From contig MU404109.1 in NCBI GenBank assembly GCA_022695795.1, positions 124,001 through 188,000 of the forward strand: a stretch of 64,000 nt of DNA, in the 5' to 3' direction. The notes under the pieces are model-generated. The model saw only the letters and a list, made by a program, of their open reading frames with translations. It searched no databases and was not told the DNA's origin. The position numbers were made by a program, and so were the translations under genes. The DNA is from Biscogniauxia marginata (lineage: Eukaryota; Ascomycota; Sordariomycetes; Xylariales; Xylariaceae). Below, one piece after another: positions 55,268 to 64,000 of the stretch; position 1 is the first letter of the stretch, and every line of letters begins with the position of its first letter.

Positions 55268-56409
55268 CTTAATAGTTAATTTATCTCGTTTTTTTCGTTT
55301 TTTTTGAATAACGTTGATTTTAATGGGATTTAACTTTGTTTTTATGCCTTTTCTGGTTTCGGTACCGCTTCTATGATTTCCTCTCTTTAGCTGGTCGCTA
55401 TTCCTTCGTTGTACCGTTTTTTTCTTTTTAAAGTACCGTTCGAAGTTTTCGTTATTAATAGTAATTGTTATTATAACGTAGTTATTAAACTTTCCTGGGT
55501 TCTTTTCTTTATATAAGTTTATTTTATATAACTTATTCTTTATATGGTTTTTTAACTTTTAATAAAACAAGTAATATAGGCTTTCGATAAGTAATTATAA
55601 CTAGCTTACGAGTTTCTTGAATTTAATAACGTAATTTAAAGCTTTCTTATTTTGTCGTAATTTATGAAGTTAAGCTTCGGCTTGTTACTTAAGAATTAAA
55701 TTGCCAAATATAGACCTAAATTGTTTTTTAAATTCTTTATAATTCTTGAAGACTTTTTTCGTGTTTTCTCGAGCGTTTAATCCGTTTTCTAAATGATTTT
55801 TTAATACTGGTTAAAACCAGGTTAAAGCGGTTTCGGTTAAGAGCTAAGATACCGTGAAAATCTTTTGTTCTTTAGTGGTAATTATTTTATAATAGAATCG
55901 TAAATAAGTTCTAATCTAGATTAAAAATCCTTTTAAATCGCTTAACCTATTATATTTACTAAGTGTAATTAGTTTAAAACCTTTTACGTCGGGGGTTATT
56001 ATGTTGTTTTCGTCGTTTAAGTTATTAAGGTCGTTATCGTTTAAAAGTGGTTACTTGTCTCTAAAAAGTAGAGGTTATTTTGCCTATTTATCTTTTTCTT
56101 TAGGTATTTCTTCCTCCTTCTTTTCTTCTTTTTTTAATGCTTCTTTTTACTAATCTTTTAAGATGTCCTTTTGTGACTCTTTTTTAGTTATAATTATAAT
56201 GGATTTTTGTGTTAATTCTTTTAAACCTTTTTATTGTACCGTAAAAAAACTTAAAGTTTTCGTTTAAGAACTTGTTAATTGTTGTTTTTTTACTTATTTC
56301 TTTTCTTATTACTTTTTAGTTTTAAGGGGCATGCTTATCTTGGAATTGTTTCGATTAAAAGTCCCTTCTTTTAAACTAATGTTAAGCATTAATTAAGGAG
56401 TTATTAAAA

Positions 56410-56813
56410 TGTAACGAACCTCCTTATATGTTTCTAGTTAACTGACTTTATAAGTAAGTACGTACCGGGTTTTCTTGGTTTAAAAGTAATAATGAGTTAA
56501 GATTAGTTTAAGTGATTTACGATGTTATGTTCGTTAAAGAGGTTTTAAGGTACTCTTATTATAGTATTAAAGAGTAATTATAGTCTTAGATTAATAGCTA
56601 AAGAATGAATAACTAAATACATAGGAAATTTCAATTTACTTATACTCGTTCTCCCTTCACATAAAAACTTTCGAATTATTGAATCACTAATTCTTTATTC
56701 ATGATTTAATGATCCATTAAATCATTAAATCATGGATTCTCAATCCATGATTCAACGATCCATTCTGGTCCACGTGACCCACACGTGACACAGCACAAGG
56801 AAGGTTCGTAACA
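56410..56813 (-). repeat. right LTR (5' LTR in element orientation)
   Basis: 404 bp, same length as the left LTR. The outer ~150 bp (next to the UbiA gene) are not mutated, the inner part is. Confidence 0.9.
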
Positions 56814-57524
56814 TGGGTGTGGCTTCACCTGCTGGTCGAGGACGTCGCAAACCAACGACTAGAGGAATCCGTGCTCGAGGACCAAGAGAATAAACCATGG
56901 CGACCGCTGCCGGCCGGCCGGATCACAGCGGACGAAGCCCAGTGTCTCTTGAGAATTCTAGTTCCTCTCACCATTGGCTTCAGTTTCCTTTCTGGGGGCT
57001 ACTTGCCTAGCGCAACACTCATGACATTTATTTGGTTGTACAATGACTTAGAAGGGGCGAACGCGGGCCCATTCCAACGAAACATCATAAACGCTGCAGG
57101 GCTTGCCTGCTTCGGTTGGGGCGCAGTCAGCATGCTGATGGATGGGTGGTACCTGACTGAGGATAATGGGACACAGATGTTCTGTTGGATCGCGTTGACA
57201 GCTACTGTTGTTGCAACCACGGTCTTCGCTCAGGATTTCCCAGACATGGTAGGCGATAAAGCTCGAGGTCGGAAGACCGTACCATTACTATATGCAGAGA
57301 CACCTGCTCGGGTAGCCTTGGCTCTTCTGATTATGTTCTGGTCGGTGGCATGCCCGTTCTTTTGGGACGTAGTGGTGGGGGCTTGGTTAGGGCTGCTATG
57401 TCTCGGTGGCACGATGACTGTCTTGACAACCTGCTATCGTAGTCAATCGTTTGATGAGACTGTCTGGAGAATGTGGTGTGTCTGGATCACTTTCATATAT
57501 CTACTCCCGGTTTTCAGGAAATGA
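56814..57524 (+). pseudogene. UbiA-family gene, 3' part
   Basis: After the TSD the frame continues with WLHLLVEDVANQRLEESVLE, then NKPWRPLPAGRITADEAQ (the typical NKPWRPLxxGRI block after the first acidic motif) and QDFPDMVGDKARGRKTVPLL (second acidic motif). Several membrane helices lie between, ending LLPVFRK at 57524. Joined at the TGGGT target, both parts make about 300 residues, the normal UbiA length. In the first acidic motif the usual N-x3-D-x3-D is altered (N, E, E, D), as in UbiA-type terpene cyclases; prenyltransfer is the other choice. Frames within this part are intact, and the ATG at 56817 is a false start made by the TSD. Confidence 0.8.
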
Positions 57525-59657
57525 GTGACCGAAGTGCCCGTAGGGCTGGAGGAGTGGGCTGGAAATAAGTGCGATGAATCTTGGGGGACGCGAGCAAGCA
57601 GTACCATGTGATATCGAAGTGTGGTATGTGGACTACATGACCTGGAAGACAATATGTTCCACACATGGATAGTACAAGATTTAAACTATGATCATTAGCA
57701 TTGAACGGTAGTAAAATCGAAGTCTACAATGAAGGGGGACTATTGTATATGTCCATGATAAGAACAATGCCCCAGTTTTGTACTTATGGCTGCATACTTG
57801 TTTTGGGCATAAGGTTTATTTACATAATACCGCTCCCATATGTCGCTACACGAAATGCGCAGGAAACATGACCTGCTCTTGCGTCGAGTTCCTGGGGATC
57901 TTCGTAATCTTTTTAATCCATTCTCTAGAGGTGTAAGTTTTGATTTCACGACAATGGTATACACTAGTGGGAAGTAGTATGTAGTGAATATAAAATTCAA
58001 ATTCCCTGGCCTGGATGGTATTGTAATGATTATAATAATGTAGGTATGATGTTGTTAGTCGACCGGATACTGTGAGAGTTCAAGGCCGTATGACATGACC
58101 CTGACGGCTGTAATTCAAGCTACATGTTTACAAGGTGTAAACAGGGCAAAGAAGCATATGCATCTCGAGCTCCTAGAGAATCTATGTGTTCCGTCATGTG
58201 TGATACTCCCGATTTATCAGCGGATATCTAGTGAGCTATCGCTTTCCACATCTATTTATAACATACGAGTGAAGCATAATATAGGATTCAACAAAGCCAC
58301 AATTTGAGGCTGTAGTTGTGCTTAGCTCTTGGTTGTTCGCATTTTAGCATACACTTAAAGCCCGGTGTTGTCTTGGCGTTGAGCTTGAATAATATATCTG
58401 GGGAAGAAACCGTTTTAGTTGATGCTTATAATATATTGCATACTAACTTAGGTAGTACAAGACTTGCACGCGGAAAGGGTAAGAGGATCCCCCCGCATTC
58501 TTGGCTATATACCCTCGTACCCGAAGAAGCCGAACTCCCTATGATGTCGTTAAAGAAATCCATCATATGTAAACTCGCATGAAATACGGCCCACAGCTGT
58601 AAAAAGGAATTTCTGGAGATACTCAGTACCTTGCATATAGTGCCTGCATGGGAAATAAGCTAAACGCCACAAATGTGCTGATGATCGAATAAACGTGTGT
58701 TCGCCCCTCTGTGGTCTATGGAGATCAAATTCCCGAATTCCGTAGTCACTTAAACTTGACATTGACATTAACGTTCTAGTGCCTTGTTCAACACAAGATC
58801 TAACGATGCGACATTGAACCTAGCAGGCGGGTCCCCATTCTCCCAAATTGATCCTCTATCCCGATATCAGATAACCCAGCTTCATGCATGGATTATCCTG
58901 CCAAGATAGTAACTACCGTCGTCCATTACTGTAGTACCTACAAGAGCCCCGTCGCCTAGCAGACCCTAGCACACTAGATACGGCGGCCTTCTTCGAACCT
59001 GTGAAGTTAATCTCCCCACCCACGTGGATGAGTTTCCTCCTACCATCTTGAGAACAAGTTATTACAATAATACCTAGATCGGGGTGAAGTCCAAAAAACC
59101 AAGATTACCGGTCTTAGTGTGAATACTAAGGCAGGCAACGTGCGCCACTGCAGCGGCCCGAGTGGGCAGTGCAAGTCATAAGCACAGGGGCTGTTTACCA
59201 TAGTGTAGCTACACCAAGACCACGATCGAGCTACACCATGATTCACCTACACCACAGATAATTGAGAAATTGGGACAAATCACGATAAATGTATTTAGTA
59301 TCGTTGTACTACTAGTCTCGTCCTCAGATAACATTGTGTATGTAGGTATAAAGAAAGGGTTGGCACAGTTGGTGCTGTAGGTCACCGTAGTGCACTGTAG
59401 TACCTACGGCTTTACCATGGGTACCCCTGGTTGACCCTTGTAACCGTGGAGAGAATCCCTGTCTCGCATGCCATCGTTCAAATGCGATCAGCATGTCCGG
59501 ACTTCGAATCTCACATGCTACTGCCGAGAGGAAATCTCACATTTGACTACGACTATGGTGTATATAAGTAGTCTTCCGCGTCCTGCTGTGAGTTCCTGTC
59601 TCGGTATCTCCAGTGGCTAAGCCTAGATCTCGAGAACACTATCCAGCACAATTCACC
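57525..59657. other. gene-poor spacer
   Basis: Possible UbiA 3' UTR, then AT-rich DNA without a supported gene. Some TACC repeats lie near 59395-59410. The last ~100 bp hold the promoter of the NLP gene, including a TATATAAG at 59561-59568. Confidence 0.45.
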
Positions 59658-60480
59658 ATGCGTACCGGTCAAGTCCTTACCCTCATCACTACCGGCCTCG
59701 GTGCCGCCGCAGTGCCTCTCCAGTCACGAGACGTCATCAGTCACGATGCAGTCGTCGGCTTCGCGGAGTCGGCGTCAAGCGTCGCGCTCAAGTTCAAGCC
59801 CTGGCTTAAGGTTGTCAACGGCTGTGTGCCGTTCCCTGCTGTCGACGCTGACGGCAACACGAGGTAATTTAGTCTCAGATGTGCTATCGGAAGCTACTAA
59901 CCAAGATGTTATGACACAGTGGTGGTCTATCTCCGACCGGGACTTCAAGCGCTGGTTGCAGCAGCAGCACGGGGCAGGTATATGCGCGGGCCACCGAGTA
60001 TAACGGCAATTACGCAATTATGTATTCCTGGTACGTTGGATATCTTGACTCTTCCATTTGCGACTCTTCATAGGACCAGTGATCGCTCATTATTTTGAAA
60101 GGTATATGCCCAAGGACTCTCCCTCGAGCGGTCTCGGTCACCGTCACGACTGGGAGGCTGCAGTGGTGTGGATCGACGACGCGAGCGCCAGCAACCCGAA
60201 CATTGTCGCTCTATCGACCTCTGCGCACGGTGATTTCGATACCATCACGAGCAATTTCCCGCTCGACGGGACACGTCCCAAGATCCGGTACTTTAGCAAT
60301 TGGCCTGTAAACCACCAGCTAGGCACCACGGATGAGAAAGGTGGCGAGGAGCCGCTTATCGAATGGGATAAACTAACCCAGGCCGCCCGGGATGCGCTTA
60401 CTAACACAGACTTTGGAAGCGCCAATGTGCCTTTCAAGGATGCCAATTTCCAGGACAACTTGGGCAAAGCTGCCCCTTAG
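59658..60480 (+). CDS. NLP (necrosis- and ethylene-inducing-like) secreted protein
   Basis: Three exons (59658-59863, 59920-60030, 60102-60480) give about 231 residues. A signal peptide starts at the second Met of the open frame. The NPP1 fold has the family heptapeptide GHRHDWE in exon 3, with conserved acidic residues around it, and two cysteines in exons 1 and 2, as in type 1 NLPs. NLPs are secreted; some are membrane-damaging on plant cells, others are not. Which this one is cannot be told from sequence. A TATATAAG box lies about 95 bp upstream. Gene and motif look whole: no stop or frameshift. Confidence 0.88.
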
Positions 60481-62830
60481 ATGGGAGATGGACACAATAA
60501 CACGCGGCGTTAACCTAACTGAGCTGCATATACTCTAGGCCAATATGGCCATGGCTGTCTGATATAAGAACCAGTATGCAATAAGACTTAGTTTTGAATT
60601 ACGCTCAATTTCTCATCGAAGTTGAAATATATAATAATTGGACACTTGCTGGCATTCACCCTGCTTTCGAATTTTCAGGCTAGATTTGCATGTTATTTCG
60701 CCTACTTCATTGTTTCCAAGTTACATTTACGCCGATATGGCATATTCCCCAACCCTTCCCCAAGCATTCAATCTCATGGCAACCCGGGCTGACAGCGCAA
60801 GCCGTTCCACAGGACTATGATAGAACCCGTATATAGGTTGATTTCGAACGCATATTCAAAGTTCTTACCTATATCTATCACCCCTAAAACCTTATCAGGA
60901 ACTTTTCTTTTATCGCAGCTAAGCGTTCAGTTCATATTGAATTCTATCTTCACCTTTCTCTTTGTGCTGCCCAATGAATGACGGAGAACGGGGCTAGCTT
61001 CAGTATACTCAATCGTTCGCGAGTGCCTTAGATGGCGGTTAAGCGGAGAGTGGACCCGGAACTGAAGCTGCCCAAAAGCTTCCATATCTAGCACCTAGAA
61101 CTAGGTAGAGCCTAGGGTTTTAGACTAAATTTGCGAATTGGCTAGCTTGTGGGCATTGTGACAACAGAAATAAGCTGATGGAATCACTAGGAGAACCTTC
61201 TATACTAATAGGATCTAATTTTGGCTTCTACGTTTTTCTAGTCGACGAGGCATGTGGAGTACTTTGTGCATCTAAATTCGTCGATTTATAGTGGGTGAGA
61301 CTACCGGTTACCTCATCTAAGACATTTTACTCAACCCCAACTTCGGCGTTCAACGTGATAGGACAGTCAGACTAGTGTGAGCTACTCCGCATGAGAGACT
61401 ATCGCCCTGGGGCTACATGGAGACTAGGTCATATCCTAGACATTGTTGCATAACAGTATAGTGGTATGGTGATCGCTCGTAGTATGATTAAAACAGGTAG
61501 CATGTGTTTTCTTGTATACCTGTCATATTCATATCTCCTCTTCCAACTAGGGCACGCGATTATCAAGGCTTAGAACAGTTTTGTTTTATGAGCAGTGACT
61601 AGGATGTAAGTATAGATTAACATAGTATAAAGCTATGTTTTCTAGTATCTCTTATGTCAATAGTATGACAATGAGAAGGAAATGAATTGTTTTGGAGATC
61701 GCGACGACTTAGATAGGTCTGTGCTGTGATGAGGCATACAGTCGCGATTCAGGGCGCAATATTTCTCAACCAAAAAGTACTACACATGTTACGCAGTACG
61801 TTTAGAAGCTATAACGACAGCTACAAGAAAGTTCAAAGAGATTGGTGCTACGTATCAGCAACAGACAGCATTTCCGAGCAAATCTATAAAACACATTCTA
61901 GTAAGTATCAATGTTTGAGATTAGAGAGAGCCAAAAGATACAGCGATTTATAGGAACGAAATAGTATTTCGAATATGTAAAATGGGCTTGCTAGTTATGT
62001 ATAGCTAAAAGCAACCTAAAATGTGAATGCGATCAATATAGGTACCTACCTAGGTAGTGACTATAAAATAGGATTGTGAGGTTACTATTGGGTAACTTAT
62101 AATGTATAATACATCTTGTCAAGGGATAGCAATTGCGTGCTAAGCCTGTTGCATACTGTCATTTACAATTGCCTTCTATCAAGATCAATGGTTTTTGGAA
62201 TTTTGCCTACCTATTCGGGAGTTTTTTTGTTTGCTGCAGATGCGTTATGCTATCTACAACAGCGGGGTATTTTTCTCCACGCATCGTCTGCGTTGCCGAC
62301 GGTTTGGTTAGACGTCGATTCTAGTTCGCTAGCCAAGTTCCTCTCACCGGTCCGACCGCCTGCGAGCGGAATCCTTCCCAGCGATCTAGAGACGAATCTA
62401 GAAGGTCGCATCTCCGTCTCCCACCATCTCCGTCACCAGTCTGGGACGTCTGTCCGTTCACATGCCCAAGTCCCCATGATAGGATAGGGGGAAATCAGGG
62501 ATGTCTCAGATCAGTTAGTGGCTAGAAATGTTCCTGATGATCTGCGCGGCTGGCTTCGCCTTATTCATGCGATAGGCACGCTGGTCGCTTGTTATTTAAC
62601 CGCCGCCCGCCCCATGCCTCACCTGAGAAAAGGCCGTGATGTTTGCTTTTCATTTTTACATGTACATAGGTCTTGGGATACCGTCACGGAGTAGTTTATT
62701 TGGCTTGCGTTGCGCTGAAGCGATTCACTCTGCGATCTGTGGTTGACTATATTAGCTTTCCGACATCCTGCCCTTAATGAACGTACCATCGACATCTTAA
62801 CCTCCAAAGTTGCTGTTCTCTATCGACAAG
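60481..62830. other. gene-poor spacer
   Basis: 2.3 kb, AT-rich. An open stretch near 62116-62487 has no recognised family. No tRNA or repeat copy found. Confidence 0.45.
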
Positions 62831-63866
62831 ATGCGGCGCGTCATTCTTTCGCTTCTTGCCCTTGTCGGAACTACGATCGCAGCCGACTGCAACGGCCATT
62901 CTGAGCTTTGCAGCCGGGCATACAGCGATGTAACCTTCGTCGGATCACACAACGCACCCTTCGTTGGCGTCGGGCCATCACATAACCAGATTTCGTCTGT
63001 GCAGGACCAACTAGATCAAGGGGTCCGGTTTCTACAAGCACAAACCCACGACAAAGATGGAACCATTCAGATGTGCCACACTTCATGTATTCTACTCGAT
63101 GTCGGCACTTTGGAAAATTACCTGGGCGGGATCAAGACTTGGGTGGATGGACATGTGGATGAAGTCGTCACTCTGCTGGTCACAAATGGCGACGCAATTG
63201 ATATCAACAAATTCGACGATGCCTTCAAGTCGACTGGGCTGTATCAGTACGTTTACACACCAGGTTCACAGCTCGGACTAAGTGATTGGCCGACACTTGG
63301 AGAACTTATCGCGGATGGGAAAAGAGTGATTGTGTTTATGGGTGAGATTCTCTTTTTATATGGCATAGTTCATATATGCCCCAGTTCGAGCAGAGGACTC
63401 ACATCGTGAGCAGATTACAATTCCGACACTTCCAAGGTGCCTTATATTCTTAATCAATTCGCCTACTACTTCGAGACGCCTTTCGACCCAACTGAGGATA
63501 TTCTCACAAGCCAATGCGATATAGACAGGCCTGGAGGGGCCACGGCGGATAACCGCATGTCCCTTGTGAATCACAACCTAAACATCGAACTCTTCCCGGA
63601 CGTCTTAATCCCAGACTTAGTCAATGCAGCCGATACTAACTCCATAGAATCAATTACTGCTCAAACCGATATCTGCTTGAGCAAATACGGAAGGAATCCG
63701 AACGTAGTTCTAGTGAGTTGTCCTCACCTTTTGTTTGATTTGCTACGCGGAGCAGCAACGAAGAATACTTGAAGCGAAAGAGTATAGTGCTAACGACCGC
63801 GTAAAGCTTGATTGGATTAAAATAGGCGATGCTATGGCGGCTCAGGACAAGCTCAACGGGTTTTGA
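62831..63866 (+). CDS. secreted PLC-like phosphodiesterase (PI-PLC X-domain fold)
   Basis: Three exons (62831-63341, 63414-63712, 63807-63866) make 289 residues. A signal peptide (MRRVILSLLALVGTTIAAD) is followed by CNGHSELCSRAYSDVTFVGS, then HNAPFV, GVRFLQAQTH and MCHTSCILLDVGTLENYL. This is the layout of fungal PLC-like TIM-barrel phosphodiesterases, with the first His of the catalytic pair at SHNAPF and the second at MCHTSC. The end reads WIKIGDAMAAQDKLNGF after the last intron, a common end for the family. It likely acts outside the cell on a phosphodiester such as a phospholipid; the substrate is unknown. Confidence 0.87.
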
Positions 63867-64000
63867 TAACACGAATTGCAAGCTTGTCAGGATACGAAGT
63901 CACGATAATGATAACGATCTAATTTTTCTCTGAGGCACTACTTTGTTGCAAGTGGTCTATCATATCCGTGTATAGAGCTCACTGTTATTGCATCACAATA

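Larger units (their letters stand above)
49330..56813 (-). mobile_element. Ty3/gypsy LTR retrotransposon, RIP-mutated, TSD TGGGT
   Basis: 7484 bp with two 404 bp LTRs whose ends are inverted (TGTTACGAACC type), flanked by perfect TGGGT duplications at 49325-49329 and 56814-56818. It lies in minus orientation. Next to the left LTR is a polypurine tract (minus-strand GGAGGGGAAAAATAA). The coding order right to left is gag, RT, integrase, which is the gypsy order (RT before IN). Inside, G-to-A and C-to-T changes leave an AT-rich sequence with stops in every frame. The only uninterrupted frame near 49685-49888 is by chance. No active copy is visible in the window. Confidence 0.93.

Noticed and set aside
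62116..62487. 123-codon plus-strand open frame
   Set aside because: No recognised family or splice context; the overlapping frame is also open.

Overview
The window is nuclear DNA from a filamentous ascomycete (Pezizomycotina, most likely Sordariomycetes). The evidence is short 48-156 nt GT-AG introns with CTAAC/CTGAC-like branch points, two Zn2Cys6 regulators, fungus-specific families (DUF7924, DUF1996, MIC12, NLP) and repeat-induced point mutation (RIP) in a retrotransposon. I cannot name the species.

Layout. 0-15 kb is gene-poor. It holds a possible coding edge at 1-0.35 kb, a Zn2Cys6 + maltose-acetyltransferase-like fusion protein, a decayed minus-strand gene, a GC-rich zinc-less MDR oxidoreductase, and a second Zn2Cys6/fungal-trans regulator. 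14.7-22 kb is an accessory, repeat-marked stretch. It has four ~130 bp solo LTR-like elements, each with its own perfect 5 bp target-site duplication (TSD), and a 416 bp solo LTR with a 5 bp TSD. It also has an SF1 helicase fused to a RecB-type nuclease, a GNAT acetyltransferase, and an alcohol-acetyltransferase-like pseudogene hit by two of the LTRs. A DUF7924 gene follows.

25-42 kb is a conserved housekeeping block with strictly alternating divergent and convergent pairs: a mitochondrial PPR protein, Cwf18 splicing factor, a ZCCHC10-like zinc-knuckle protein, an R3H-SUZ RNA-binding protein, eIF3f, Utp25, mitochondrial bL17m and MIC12. Most of these act in RNA processing, translation or mitochondrial function. 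A low-complexity Arg/His/Ser-rich protein with an N-myristoylation motif closes it.

42-64 kb returns to accessory, AT-rich DNA carrying secreted or specialised genes: a DUF1996 secreted protein, a UbiA-type membrane prenyltransferase/terpene-cyclase-like gene, an NLP (necrosis-inducing-like) protein and a secreted PLC-like phosphodiesterase. The UbiA gene is split by a 7484 bp Ty3/gypsy element. The element has two 404 bp LTRs and a perfect TGGGT TSD, and lies antisense to the gene. Its inside is wrecked by RIP (RT YLDD to YLND, gag zinc-knuckle Cys to Tyr), while the outer ends of both LTRs and the gene next to them look largely spared.

The most notable items are the precise retrotransposon disruption of the UbiA gene, the family of tiny LTRs with perfect TSDs, the helicase-nuclease fusion, and a probable G-to-A mutated splice donor inside the ZCCHC10 zinc knuckle. 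All gene models are from reading the sequence; exon borders were placed by eye.
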